Program-made: the position numbers and the translations under genes
DNA from: Podaxis mareebaensis
Taxonomy: Eukaryota > Basidiomycota > Agaricomycetes > Agaricales > Agaricaceae
DNA: 64,000 nt
NCBI GenBank assembly: GCA_018524725.1
Contig: JAEUWP010000480.1
Coordinates: forward strand, 81,007-145,006
Direction: 5' to 3'
Notes under the pieces: model-generated
Seen by the model: only the letters and a program-made list of their open reading frames with translations
What the model was told of the DNA's origin: nothing
Database searches by the model: none
Shown here: positions 44,822 to 56,726 of the stretch, piece after piece
Position numbering within the stretch: the first letter of the stretch is position 1
Layout: each line of letters starts with the position of its first letter

Positions 44822-46814
44822 ATGAACGTCTTGCTTGCCGCAGCACTCGTCGCATTAGTTGTTCTATGGAGAAGACCTAAAAAACGGTATCCTCCTGGAC
44901 CTAAGCGTCTCCCATTCCTAGGGAACCTATTTGATCTCCCAAAGGCCCATGCACACGAGAAGTATGCCCAGCTTTCAAAGGACCTAGGTGACTCCTGCAT
45001 TATTAGTCTTTCAATGTAACTCATTATTACTCGGTAGGCTCTGACATTGTTTACCTCAATGCGGCCGGTACACCTTTCATCATTCTCAACTCTCTGCAAG
45101 CGTCAACAGACCTCCTTGAGAAGCGCTCCGCAATCTATTCAAGCAGGTACCATCAGACAATGGGCTACGAGCTGTGAGCATCAGAACCTAGCCGCAGGAT
45201 TCGGAGATACTAATTCCGGACAGAGTCGAAGGCCGCCGATTCTTTGCTATGCAACCCTATAGTGACGAGTGGCGTGAAAGCAGGAGAATCATGGTGAAGC
45301 ATCTATCGGCGCCAGATCAGACATACATCTCCTCTCGGATAAGAGATTTTGTTCGTAAATCTCTTTTGCCAAATTTCCTCACCTCGCCTGAAGATTTTTT
45401 GGTCCACATCAGGAAGTAAGTTCGTTTATCTTTTTTTTTAGGTAACCTTTCTGAAGAATCCCAATCACGTTTACCTATAACAACAGTGGTGTTGGGGGAA
45501 GCATAATATCCCTCGCATATGGTCTTCCGATCAAACGAGTCAATGATCCGTGGATTGCTCAAGCCGACAAGGGAATGCAATGCCTCACAGCTGCTATCGT
45601 GCCGGGTAAATATATGGTTGATATATTACCTTTCCTCAAGTATCTACCTGAGTGGTTTCCTGGGGCTAGCTTCCAGCGGGACGCGAGGGAAGCAAGAGAG
45701 ACCATGCGATACTTTTTCCGGCACCCATTCGAAACTGCAAAGAAAGGCATGGTGAGTGGTGTTTAATTTGTACAAGCACGCAATAATGAAGATTCTTGTA
45801 ATCTAGGCGGATTGTACTGTTCAGCCTTCCTTCCTTTCGCAAAGCCTCGACGATGACGATAAATATAACAATAAGGAGCACTATGAGAGACTACTCGAAA
45901 ACATCGGAGGCACGTTTATCGCAGGTGCACTCAGTTCCTTTTGTTTTCTCCAACTATAGGCTCATGTTGAAATACCTCAGGCGGCACGGACTCTTCTGTA
46001 ACAGCTGTGAAAACGTGTATTGCTGCACTCCTCCTTCACCCAGGGGTCCAAGCGAAAGCGCAGGCCGAGATTGACACTGTCATCGGCAATAGTCGTCTCC
46101 CTGACTTCGACGATAGATCCTACTTGCCATATGTTACCGCGGTAGTGAAAGAGGTCTTGCGATGGAAACCGGCCGTGCCTATTGGATTCCCGCACATGTC
46201 GACCCAAGACGACATCTACAGAGGCTACTTCATACCCAAAGGATCGATTATCGTGGGGAATACCTGGTAAGTAGAACTACGGCATACGTTGGTGTGGCCA
46301 CTGACGAAAGCAAGGGCAATAATGCATGACGAAAAAACGTTCCAAAACCCGTCCGAGTTTTACCCAGAACGCTTTCTTACGCCGTCGGGGCAGCTGCGAA
46401 AGGACGATAAGATATTAGATCCTGAAGTCGTGGCTACATTTGGATTTGGTCGCAGGTATGTATTCTCGATCCTTCCACCTTTCGACATCATAAAGTTTAA
46501 CGATCGACTGCAGGGCATGCCCCGGAAGTACCATCGGCCGCGAGAGCCTTTGGCTGGCCGTTGCTTCAATCCTGGCGTGCTTTAACATTTCTCCGGCCTT
46601 AGACGCGAACGGAGAGCCGGAAGTCCCTGATATACGGTATCTCGGTAAGGAGATTATTTTGTGAGTCCTCCCCTGCTATCTCTTTCTAGCATATCATAAT
46701 TTTTGTTCAACCACCAGGCACCCTGAGCCGTTCGAGTGTCGGATTACACCTCGCTCGAAGGAAATTGTGTCACTGATCCAATCAGAGTATGATGAGAAGT
46801 CCGAATATATCTAG
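44822..46814 (+). CDS. Cytochrome P450 monooxygenase (P450-3)
   Basis: Nine exons (44822-44987, 45038-45173, 45224-45415, 45487-45751, 45807-45924, 45981-46266, 46315-46455, 46514-46660, 46718-46814), 515 residues. Anchor LLAAALVALVVLWRR with hinge YPPGPKRLPFLGN; SDEWRESRRIMVK; I-helix AGGTDSSVTAVK; KEVLRWKP (ExxR); FYPERF; haem loop FGFGRR/ACPG. All phases close. Closest to P450-1, with which it also shares upstream and downstream flanks. Notable change: the I-helix reads TDSS, not TDTS. Likely a functional ER monooxygenase of the same OrdA-like group; substrate unknown. Confidence 0.88.
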
Positions 46815-47287
46815 TCCGAGCGCTGAATCTTTGCGACGAGTGTGGATTTGGGGCGTAGTAATCTAGGCAAATAATCGTTCCGATCCTGTATACTATCAAC
46901 CTACCAACCTTGTATTTTAACGATTACCTGTGTTGGAGTTTCAATTCTTGCTTCGCTGAGGACCTGAAACTGCCTTCGTCGCGTGCAGCAGAAGAAGAGC
47001 GACCACGGATCTCCTCAATTTTCCTCTATTAATTGTCTGCCGTTTGCCGTTTGCCTGTTTCGTCACGAGGACAGGAGTCGACTCGCTTGGGAGCTCCAAT
47101 AACGACCGGGTTGACATGCATGTTAGCATGCGCCATGTTGAGGTAAGATTGCTGTAGACTACAATGACACTAGTCATGATAGTTGAAACTAAACTTTCTA
47201 CATGGGCATGGGCAGGGTTCAAACATTGACTGGTAGTCACGATAGAGTATATAAGCGAGCGAGGAGAGCCCTAAAAGAGCACTCTAC
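46815..47287. other. 3' flank of P450-3
   Basis: Similar to 38970-39600 behind P450-1, so the duplicated segment includes the 3' flank. No gene. Confidence 0.55.
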
Positions 47288-48658
47288 TCATTGGGCGGAC
47301 GGTACAGACGACGTTCTGATTTGGGACCCTGGGTGTGCCCTCAAAATGTCATGATACGAACTACCTTCATAAACACGGAATTCTATACCTGGATGAGCCC
47401 ACAACTTGTCTGATAGTGGCATCTCGTCGAGCTCAACTCCACCAACGACTATGGCACGTTCAAGAGAACTGAGTCTCGAAGTCAAAAAGTCCGATAAGGC
47501 CAGCCCTTTCGACCTGAGTCCCTCAATCTCTATAAAGTTCAGAAGAGCTAGTTTACCTGCGGATCGACTCGCAGACCTAGAACTACGGGGGCGTAGCGCC
47601 AAAAATTCAAGTAGCTCAGTGCTCGGATTACGCATTGCTAAACGAGTGAGTCCGCGTAGCTGTGGAAGCTGGAAGAACTTGACAACTTCTTCGGTGGCAA
47701 CGTCCGCAGGCACCATACGGATCGAGCAGAGAGAGCAATTAGAGCGTACAACCATATCATGCAACGCTAAAACAAGATTTTTATCGTTGTCGGGGACCAC
47801 GTCAAGCTCGATAAGCCTAGGCACTGTGAGTTTCTGAAGGAGGGGTACAGTGAGGTTGGGGTCAAATCGATTTCGAAGTCGAAATTGCCGTAATTTCATA
47901 TGCGTGAGGGGAGGTGGGACTAATTCATGGTAGGGCCCATAGGCGGGCGAGAGCGGGACGTCGAATGCCTCAAGATTCGGGCAATCCCTCAGGGTTTCGA
48001 GGATGAGTTGGTATGGGACGGGACTGTGACAGGTGAGCTCTGTAAGATTGGCATGGCGGATGCCAGCGCGCGAACAGTTGACACCTCGCAGAGACTTGTT
48101 GCTGAGAATTTGGGACCAAAGTGTTGCTCTTGGACCGGGCTCCCAGCCGCGGTTGTCGAGGATCTGTACTGATTCCAGCAGTGGGAGGTTATCGAGGTTT
48201 GGGTATGAGAATAGAAGAACGGCTCCTGCGGGCAGAGGGGGGACATTGCTATCTGCAAAGGCGAAGCTGATGCTCTTCCATCGGCTGGAGTAGTGGAAAT
48301 ACAAAGAAAGGACTTGGTTTGTTGCATCGCAGAGCACAGGAACTGGATCCCGGAAGATCATCTGTGTCAAACCGAGTGTCAAAGGGAGTTTGCCGGAACG
48401 TTTGAGCCACAATTTGATGAGTGGTAGTTGCCGCGCCGAAGGGCCGAGTACATAGATAGATGACCAGAGCTTTGGAGAGGAGCAGGCAACTTTACGCCAA
48501 AGCGAGCAGACATGGCTGAGTGGGAGTGGAGTAGAGAATGTTGTGTGCGAACATCGCACTGTGGGTTTTGACGCGTTCCGAATGCGTGGGATATCGAGAT
48601 ATTGAAGGAAAATCTGATAGAGGATGTTGGACGGTAAACAGTGGATTGAAGCCGCCAT
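47288..48658 (-). CDS. F-box protein, single exon
   Basis: Uninterrupted frame of 456 residues. The F-box begins at residue 7 (LPSNILYQIFLQYLDIPRI) and runs to LSHVCSLWRKVACSSPKLWS, a common agaricomycete form with a Pro-rich insert between the two halves. LRR-like segments follow without regular spacing (PLLESVQILD, LTELTCHSP, CPNLEAFDVP, LRQFRLRN, KLTVPRLIELDV, LRGLTRLAM), ending SLERAIVVGGVELDEMPLSD and a tail. Predicted SCF substrate adaptor; substrate unknown. Paralogous to the F-box gene at 54936-56435 (shared SKPTVR, PLTHVC/PLSHVC, VLGPS, SDKLWAHP/SDKLWTHP). It is not closely related to the array at 25-31 kb. Confidence 0.85.
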   Translation of the reverse strand: MAASIHCLPSNILYQIFLQYLDIPRIRNASKPTVRCSHTTFSTPLPLSHVCSLWRKVACSSPKLWSSIYVLGPSARQLPLIKLWLKRSGKLPLTLGLTQMIFRDPVPVLCDATNQVLSLYFHYSSRWKSISFAFADSNVPPLPAGAVLLFSYPNLDNLPLLESVQILDNRGWEPGPRATLWSQILSNKSLRGVNCSRAGIRHANLTELTCHSPVPYQLILETLRDCPNLEAFDVPLSPAYGPYHELVPPPLTHMKLRQFRLRNRFDPNLTVPLLQKLTVPRLIELDVVPDNDKNLVLALHDMVVRSNCSLCSIRMVPADVATEEVVKFFQLPQLRGLTRLAMRNPSTELLEFLALRPRSSRSASRSAGKLALLNFIEIEGLRSKGLALSDFLTSRLSSLERAIVVGGVELDEMPLSDKLWAHPGIEFRVYEGSSYHDILRAHPGSQIRTSSVPSAQ

Positions 48659-50320
48659 TTGAGTTTGAAGTATGAGTAGTTATGTCTATTTCACGAGTAC
48701 GTCGGATTAGAATCACTGTAGATCGTACTTAGGTGATCACTCACCCGGATAACTTATAGGATGTGCTGAGGACTGGAGGCAACCGAGCCGCCCTGTATTT
48801 AATCCTCTTTCACATGGGTCGTGGAATGATATCCTTGTTTTTTTTTTTTTGAGGTAGAAAGTGCTCCTTGAAGAACAACCGACTACATAGCCAAGTCTTG
48901 TCCGGGGATCAGCACGAATACAAGGCGGCACCACAAAGAACAGGGAAACAGTCCTTGATGTAGTATAACACTTCAGCGCAACGGCACCACAGGCAGGAGC
49001 TTACCACAAAGAGCTGCACCGAATGGGAAAAAGGATAACGAATGTTCAGCGACCCTGATTAACTGGCTGGTGACTTGTTACGACCATGGTTATGTAACCC
49101 ACTTGACGTGCGGTCTCGTGCCAAGATGGTTTCGTTCACACGGTGAAAGAACAACGGAAAACAATGCACAGGCGCCCCTGCCCTGCCCGCGAGCACAGGC
49201 CGACAGGCCACGATCACTACATAGACGATGCAACTATCAGTACTGGCAGGCTTCTTCCCAGGAGACTTGCGTCGACCAACGCTATTATTCAGGAGGCGAT
49301 AATGCTGCCGAGAAAAGAGCGATAGAAGGGGCGGGATGAAGGAATGTGTTTACGGCGTTAATGTCGAGGAGAGTGGCGGGTGACGTTACTCTGGAGAGAA
49401 GATGATGTTGCCAGGGAGGAATGATGGAGGAGGACACCGGGAGGGCTACATTGACAAAAGTATCGGCGGCGAGTGAGTAAAATACCGGAAATATACCCAG
49501 AGGTCTCTGGTCTTTCTTCAATATCTTCGAGCTTTTTCACCTTAGTATTGGGCCATTGAGAAGAATAATGAAATCAAGCCTAATTAATCTAGCTGGGTCA
49601 GGCGTATCTATAATTGAAACATCTACAAATCAGCTGGGGAAGACGCGATTGACGAAATATTAACCCCGTCGTGGAACCCCGTGCTTGACGGTGGTTTGAT
49701 ATATATATCAATATGTACCCTTTTTATAGACACATGTGAGAGAACAGGCTATTGTCACAAGTTGTTCGCCCTTATTAAAAGCCACACCTAGCGGTACCCA
49801 GTGGCTGTCCTTATTGCACTCGATTGGTTCACTATAGATACTATCCCATTTCAGTCACAAAGGCTCAACTGCTGTTGATGTCATGCTGATTTTAGTAGGA
49901 GACATGAGCTTCCGCTTTGATATTCCGATATTAAAGACTTAAATCCAGAAGTTCCTGGTGTGGTAAGGATTCTCGAAACAGCATTCACGTTTTTTTTTGT
50001 GACTTCGAGATAGAAAGACGATACTTGTACTATACAAATGTTTGTACACACTGATACTCCTTTCCCATATCTACGGTTTACTTCCTCTCGATGGGAAGGA
50101 ATTTGCAATGAGGGTTAGGACAATGGAAGCGAAGACCAGACCAAAATCTCATCTGATAATCTGATCCGAGAATCAATTAGTTGGGCATGTGCTTAAGTTC
50201 CACGCAAGCTTGCAATGTGGTCATACTGCGTCACGTAGGACGCGGAGTTTAGCATAGCGCCGCCCTGTGTATACTCTCCGGGCTCGGGACCTTGATACTA
50301 AGGCGGACGTTTGAGGAGAA
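48659..50320. other. Intergenic spacer
   Basis: 1.7 kb. A run of T at about 48838-48851 and short frames such as 49070-49339 without family resemblance. No gene seen. Confidence 0.45.
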
Positions 50321-50329
50321 AGGATCCAG

Positions 50330-50700
50330 GTTTGGGTGTGTACATCAAATCCTCATCTCTCCAACAGGCCCAATCTCGAATACGAAGTAGTCCATCTGTC
50401 TGGGAATCTCCCAGATCGATTGCAAGACTCCAGCCTATGAAGACAGATCAGGACCACATAAGAGGCAGCTCGGCCCGGAAGTGTGAATGGAAAGGCAGAA
50501 GTACCTATTATACAGTATCTCAGAAAGGACACTGGTGTATCGGATCCGTAGCCGCCTGTTTCCAGCATATGACTGTACGAGCCCATATCACCGGTTTAGT
50601 CGGAGCATGATGAGATTTCTGAACATAATTGGCCTGAGCCCCGAATTTTCGTGATGAGCACCGATTTGAGGGTGGGGTGGTCAAGCCAAATCACCGCTCT
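50330..50700 (+). pseudogene. Relic of a cytochrome P450 3' end
   Basis: Around 50485-50530 the sequence still aligns with the end of P450 exon 8: the DNA for AN-GEPEVPDIQYLGK in P450-1 corresponds to gaatggaaaggcagaagtac followed by ctattatacagtatctcaga here. Around 50595-50660 it aligns with the last exon end and 3' flank (cagaatatgatgagaagtccg in P450-1; cggagcatgatgagatttct here). Frames are broken, no haem loop is recognisable, and upstream exons are missing. This is a fifth, dead member of the P450 cluster, upstream of P450-4. Confidence 0.55.
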
Positions 50701-51278
50701 ATTCATGCCCTTGGGAGCGGTCCACCAAGCTAATGCTCAGCGCTCAGCGCTCATCGCTGAACCCCCCTGGCACATATGTTCGGAGCTAGATTCCTCATTT
50801 GGGCCACGTGAGACCACTTGACACTGGTCAGCCTTTCAACTTTTGGGACTCAACGCGTCAATGCCCAAGATTATCCTTTAATGGGCGGCTACTATCGTTT
50901 TTTTTTCCTTCTCCTGCTCCACTGCTAAAACCTTCCTGTCCGAAGAACCAAAATGGATAGATACTGTCTCGTCCTGCAAAAGATGCGGCACTCCTCTTGA
51001 ACATCTATCAAATACTCCTCCGATGGTATCAGTTATCAATTAATCGTCTCTTCTGGTCAAGTAATGTGACTGGGGCATCCAAGAAGCTGGTGCAAGATCA
51101 TCAATTCATCTCCCTCAGAGCCACCAAACCTCACAACCGTGAGAGAACCAAGTATAAGTAGACCAAAGAATCTGATGTCTGTCAATGTTGTAACTTGGTC
51201 GGATTCTGCGACTCTGATATGTAAATTGGCTCAGTGCTTGACTCTCGTGCCTTGCTTTCCCCAGCCTCGGCTGCCTAG
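50701..51278. other. Upstream region of P450-4
   Basis: No gene. A direct microrepeat gctcagcgctcagcgctcat lies at about 50736. A core-promoter-like atatgtaaattgg at about 51217 aligns with the P450-1 and P450-3 boxes. Confidence 0.5.
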
Positions 51279-53300
51279 ATGGACTTCTTGCTTGCTTCAG
51301 TACTCGTTTTCCTATTACTTGTCATATGGCGAACAAGGCCCAGAAAACGGTATCCTCCTGGACCTAAGCGCCTCCCCCTCTTAGGAAACTTGTTCCAAAT
51401 CCCGAAGGCTCATACGTACGAGAAGTTCGCACAGTATTCAAAGGAGCTAGGTGGATAACCTTACCGTTGTAAAACTCCTCAAGGTAACTCACCACAGCCT
51501 GGTAGGCTCGGACATCATTTACCTCGATGCCGCCGGTACACCATTCATCATCCTCAACTCTCTCCAAGCGTCAACAGATCTCCTTGAGAAACGCTCCGCG
51601 ATTTACTCAAGCAGGTACCACCTGACAATGGGCTACGAGCTGTGAGAATTACAAAGTATATACAGGTCTCCAGAATACTGATTCCGGACAGGGCGGAGGT
51701 CCGGCGCTTGTTTGCCACTCTACCCTATAGTGACGAGTGGCGTGAAAGCAGGAGAATTATGGTCAAACATCTTTCGGCGCCAGATCAAACACCCATCTAC
51801 GCCCGTATAAGAGATTTTGTTCGCAAATCTCTTCTGCCGAATTTCCTCACTTCACCCGAAGACTTTCTGATACATATTAGGAAGTAAGTTCATTCTTCTT
51901 ACATTCAGAGTGGTTCTTTTAAGAACTCCCAACCACCACCACATCTAATAACAGCGGTGTCGGGGGGAGCATAATATCCCTCGCATACGGTCTTCCAATC
52001 AAGCGTGCCGACGACCCATGGATCACTCTGGCCGAGGAAGGAATGCAACGCGTTGGTGCTACCACAGTGCCCGGGAAGTATGCAGTTGATGTATTGACCT
52101 TCCTCAAGTATCTGCCTGAGTGGTTTCCTGGGGCAGACTTTCAGCGGGAGGCAAGGGAAGTGAGAGAAATCATGCAACAATTCATTCGGCGTCCATTCGA
52201 AGCTGCAAAGAAAGGCATGGTAAGGGGTGACTAATCTGTATGAATTGTGGAATGAAGACCATCGGTAATCTAGACGGACGGTACGGTCCAACCTTCATTC
52301 CTTTCTCGGAGTCTCGAGGAAGGCAGCAAATCCAACGGTAAAGAACACTACGAGAAACTGCTCGAAAATATCGGAGGAATGTTTATCGCAGGTAGGGATA
52401 AATGTCTCATTTCTTTCCTTCACTAACCTTCAGTTCAACACCCCAGGCGGCACGGACACTTCCGTAACAGCTGTCAAGACCTTCATTGCCGCACTCTTCC
52501 TTTACCCGGAAGTCCAAACGAAAGCACAGGCTGAGATCGACAACGTCATCGGCATTAGCCGTCTCCCCGACTTTGATGACAAGCCTGACCTGCCGTATGT
52601 TAATGCCGTCGTGAAAGAGATCTTGCGATGGAAGCCGACCGTCCCCATTGGAGTCCCGCACATGTCGACCCAAGATGATACCTACAGAGGCTACTTCATA
52701 CCTAAAGGATCGATTGTTATTGGGAATACTTGGTGAGTAGGACCGCGACATGTATATCGGTGAGACCGCTGATGAAAGTAAGGGCGATAATGCATGACGA
52801 AAAAATGTTCCCGAACCCATCCGAGTTCGATCCAGCGCGTTTTCTGACGCCGTCGGGACAGCTGCGAAAGGACGACCACGTTCTAGATCCAGAAGTCGTG
52901 GCAACATTTGGCTTCGGCCGCAGGTACGTTTTGCCGACTATTTTATCTTTCGATGTTACAGAGGATTCACAAATCAATTTCAGGGTATGTCCCGGAAGCA
53001 ACGTCGGTCTCGCGGGTCTCTGGCTAGCTGTTGCTTCCATTCTTGCGTGCTTTGACATCTCGCCAGCATTAGACGCGGATGGAAAGCCGGAGCCCCCTAA
53101 TATCCAATACCTTGGCAACGAGATTGTTTTGTAAGTTCTTATTGTTATTTATTGTTACTTCTCCGTAGCATGCGGCTAATCATGTCATAACCACCAGACA
53201 CCCTGAACCATTCAAGTGTCGGATTACGCCTCGCTCAAAGAATGTCATATCATTGATTCAGTCTGGGTATGATGAGAATTCCGAATATGTTTGGCCCTAG
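51279..53300 (+). CDS. Cytochrome P450 monooxygenase (P450-4)
   Basis: Nine exons (51279-51450, 51506-51641, 51692-51883, 51955-52219, 52274-52391, 52447-52732, 52783-52923, 52984-53130, 53198-53300), 519 residues. Anchor FLLASVLVFLLLVIWR; hinge YPPGPKRLPLLGN; SDEWRESRRIMVK; I-helix AGGTDTSVTAVK; KEILRWKP (ExxR); FDPARF; haem loop FGFGRR/VCPGSNVG with all canonical residues. It is the most diverged member from P450-1 and P450-3 (for example LAEVRRLFATLP where they have LVEGRRFFAMQP) but keeps all eight intron positions. The C terminus is two residues longer. Likely functional; substrate unknown. Confidence 0.88.
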
Positions 53301-54935
53301 TGTTGAATCTCCCTGAGAAACGATGATCGCGAATAGGGTACTTAGTGGCGTTGTTCCGTTCTTGTAATATAGGTATTCATGCGAATGTAAGACTTGGTTT
53401 CCACCGTATGGCTTTCTGACCGCCTGTGTTCGAGCTCTTAATATCCTAGTCCCCGCCCGAATCGGACCGACAATTTCAGCACAGATAAATGACGGTTGAG
53501 ACATCGCCTCACCCAGATTTAATGCGACTGACGATTAGTCGGTGAGGACAATCAGGTTGCTGCGGATCCAGCTCAGGGTGTTTACACCTTACATAGCTTT
53601 GAGTCATAAACGCCTCCGAGATGCCAAATGTACATTCTGGCTTGTAAAATGTAACAACTGAGGTGTTCAAACATCCCAAGTTCATATATATTTCCCTGCT
53701 CATTGCGAGGGCCATGGGCATATCGCGCTTGGCCTGGTGCTTCTGTGTAGCGGGCTGGGCAATAGAAGAAGGGCGATATATATACGGCTGGTAGAGGTTT
53801 ATAATAACGTGGTAATCAGGAGTACTCGGTTGGACGACTGCATGAGGGGGCGGGAATGGTCGTTGGAGGCCAGGGGGACTGCCATGTAGTCGTCTTAACA
53901 GGAGGGGGCGGGTAGGAAATTTTGCGAGTGACGACGTTGTGGCGGAGTGGTTCGGCGCGGTTCTAATTTCCGGTATCGCATTGAGATGATCAGGGGATAA
54001 GTTGCCCGTTTGCTGGCACTCTGAGGCCCATGACTCGCCGTGCTACACGAGAACTCGCACCGGGTGCGGCACTTAGAAATACTAGGAAATACAACACCGC
54101 ATAACTCCCCTGTAATATGAGGCGGTGACACTCGAGAGGAAGACAATAGCAAGGGTAACCTGGGGCAAGCAATAGGTGCATTTCTATTGACTGAGGAGCT
54201 TGAAGCCTGTGTATATTGATCAAAACAATTCAGTTCACCAAGCTCATGCCCCTGATGAGCATAACCGATTGTATTTGATCAACAGTGACACTGTAGTTGC
54301 ATTCGACACCCAAGAGAGAGCCCTCTCAAATGGACTGATGGAGATTGGTGACATCTAATCTCGGGATCGTCAAAAGAGACTGACACTTTATCCCGTTGCT
54401 GTGCTCTGTATTTATCCCTATACTCCACGGCAATGACCAACTGGTGCTTAAGAACCACGAGGTGGCCGATCCGGATGACAATAGCGTCAATCTCTTTCCT
54501 GTACTTTTTTTGTCTCTCTCACATTACGTAAGTCAACTAAGCCGCTGAGTTCCGTTTGCTACCCATTTGTCTTGCAGTCAGCCGCACTTACTGACCCTAC
54601 ACGTCGTTATGACGGCGTGCCATAGAAACCGGATACTATCTAAAATGCTGTAGCTCATTAATTGTCTTTCATTAGGCCGACATTGTTGAGCCACTATATT
54701 GATTTATGTGTTCCGACAGGGGATCAGTGCAAGGAATTGACGGCGTAGGCATGAACGCCAGCAACAATAGAACCCCCAAACCTATAAGACGAAGTTGTCT
54801 CTGAGATACCCCCCACACATCAGCTAACTTTTCATTGACGATTGCGAAAGGTAAGGCCCCAGTTTTACAGAGTTACTGAAAGTCGCTGACTCTAGCCCGT
54901 CATTGCTCACCGGTATTCGGTATTCTGATTCAAAG
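53301..54935. other. Intergenic spacer
   Basis: 1.6 kb between P450-4 and the F-box gene. Short frames on both strands (for example 53895-54152 minus) show no family features. Nothing firm seen. Confidence 0.45.
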
Positions 54936-56435
54936 ATGAGACATTCAATTTCTCCAGCGGGCTTCGAGGTAACCGGTATCCAAGATCTTCCAACGGAAAT
55001 CCTTCAAGAGATATTCCTGGAATACCTCCACCTCTCAAATCCCCCTAACTGGTCAAAGCCAACCGTACGCCACTCGTCGAAGACATTCTCGAGTCCTGTC
55101 CCACTTACTCACGTCTGCCGGTACTGGCGTGAGATTGCCTGCGGTTTCCCAGACCTGTGGACTTCCGTCTTTGTGCTAGGCCCGTCGCCGAACATAATCC
55201 CCCTCGTTGAATGCTGGCTCGAACGTGCTGATCGCTTCCCTCTCACTCTGGAATTTGTCGAAAAGTCGTTCGGGAGACCCGATGAAGATATTACTGGCAA
55301 TACCACGTACTTGATCTACAAAACGTTCTGGCAATGGTTGTTCCTCTGGGAACACATCAACTTCACGTTTGCAGACATACCGGGTGATGGTCCCGTGAAA
55401 GGGATGCACGAGATTCACATCAGAAGCGATATTGGTGCACCTCCCGAGATGTACTCGGCGCGAATTATCGACCGTCGACAATGGAGTATTAACATGACTG
55501 CTCCAGTGTGGTGTCACTCCGTCTACAATCCCAAACTGGAGAAGCTGGAGATCAGAAGTTTGCGTGTCGGGCCACCGCACCAAGATTTGACGGAATTCGT
55601 TTGCCATGAACCACTGCTTCAGCACTATATCCTAGACATACTCAAGCGCTGTCCACACCTCGAGAAATTCGACGTCATCATCGATCTCGACGAGGACACG
55701 CGTGATCCTTACGTTCCTCCCGAATTCCACATCATCCACCAAAACCTACGCCACCTTTCCGTTCGGAACGACCGTGATATCACAATTTCTGCTCTGCCAG
55801 TCATTGACGCCCTCACCTGTCCTAACCTCAAATACCTCGATGTCGGCTTCGACAATAGCGAACCAGGCTTTGTTGAAGGCCTGCACAGGTTCCTTGATCG
55901 CTCAGGCTGCAACTTACAAGCTCTGAGAGGCGTGCCTATAGAACCCATGTCCAAGGACTACATGATTCGATTCTTGTCTCTGCCCCAAGTCCGAAACCTC
56001 ACCGAGCTCAAGATTTGCAAAGCAGTCAGCCCCATCTTCGAGCTCCTAACCCTTCCTCCCACCTCCCCCAACTCCCCTCACGATCCCAGCACCTTGCGAC
56101 TCGTACCCCACCTAGAGACATTCGAGGTCCAGTATATGTACATCGCTGGATGGGAATTCTCAGACATGCTCGTTTCGAGGTTTGATTCTCTGAAGAAGAT
56201 CAACATTTCCGGAAATTCGACCGTCGAACGCATTCCGTTGTCCGATAAACTCTGGACCCACCCCGACCTGATGATGCAGATCTTTAGGTTACTCCCAGGT
56301 ACTTCTGGACTTATGTCGTTTCCCAGGTTGAACACCAAGGCTCCAGATCCCTATGCGGGTGTCGCTGACTTCCGTTCTGTCAACATTGAACGCAAGTTTT
56401 GGGCGGATGTCCGCATCGGCGTTCCTACATTTTGA
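54936..56435 (+). CDS. F-box protein, single exon
   Basis: Uninterrupted frame of 499 residues from the ATG at 54936; the frame stays open upstream but has no other ATG. The F-box starts near residue 16 (LPTEILQEIFLEYLHLSNP) and ends VPLTHVCRYWREIACGFPDLWT. The body has irregular LRR-like segments (LEKLEIRSLRVG, CPHLEKFDVIIDL, NLRHLSVRND, CPNLKYLDVGFDN, VRNLTELKICKAV, LETFEVQYMY) and the motif VERIPLSDKLWTHPDL. Paralog of the minus-strand gene at 47288-48658. Predicted SCF adaptor with unknown target. Confidence 0.85.
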   Translation: MRHSISPAGFEVTGIQDLPTEILQEIFLEYLHLSNPPNWSKPTVRHSSKTFSSPVPLTHVCRYWREIACGFPDLWTSVFVLGPSPNIIPLVECWLERADRFPLTLEFVEKSFGRPDEDITGNTTYLIYKTFWQWLFLWEHINFTFADIPGDGPVKGMHEIHIRSDIGAPPEMYSARIIDRRQWSINMTAPVWCHSVYNPKLEKLEIRSLRVGPPHQDLTEFVCHEPLLQHYILDILKRCPHLEKFDVIIDLDEDTRDPYVPPEFHIIHQNLRHLSVRNDRDITISALPVIDALTCPNLKYLDVGFDNSEPGFVEGLHRFLDRSGCNLQALRGVPIEPMSKDYMIRFLSLPQVRNLTELKICKAVSPIFELLTLPPTSPNSPHDPSTLRLVPHLETFEVQYMYIAGWEFSDMLVSRFDSLKKINISGNSTVERIPLSDKLWTHPDLMMQIFRLLPGTSGLMSFPRLNTKAPDPYAGVADFRSVNIERKFWADVRIGVPTF

Positions 56436-56726
56436 GGATCGTTTCCCCCCCATCTCGTATATCATTTCATGAAAGGCTGTCCCTTTTCCCGCATTATCCG
56501 CTTGTATACCCAGCATGGACTGTCATTCTTTGCCTGTAAATCCATAACTCCTCTTATGTCCCAATATCCATCGAAAGCTTTCCGAAACGAGTGAGCTGAA
56601 TGAGAAATGCGATGAAATAGCATTATCAAATATGATCCACAAGAAAGGCTTCACAGTGTAAATAAAACTCGACATACGATAATAACCTCAACCACTTCCA
56701 CCCCCAGTCACAATCAAGCGCATACA

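Noticed and set aside
47406..47837. 143-codon plus-strand frame
   Set aside because: Antisense to the single-exon F-box gene; Ser/Arg-rich shadow composition.
49070..49339. 89-codon plus-strand frame
   Set aside because: No ATG-context, motif or splice support; composition is not protein-like.
36967..53300. Secondary-metabolite biosynthetic cluster
   Set aside because: Only P450 genes and F-box genes are present; I see no terpene synthase, PKS, NRPS, transporter or cluster regulator in the window.
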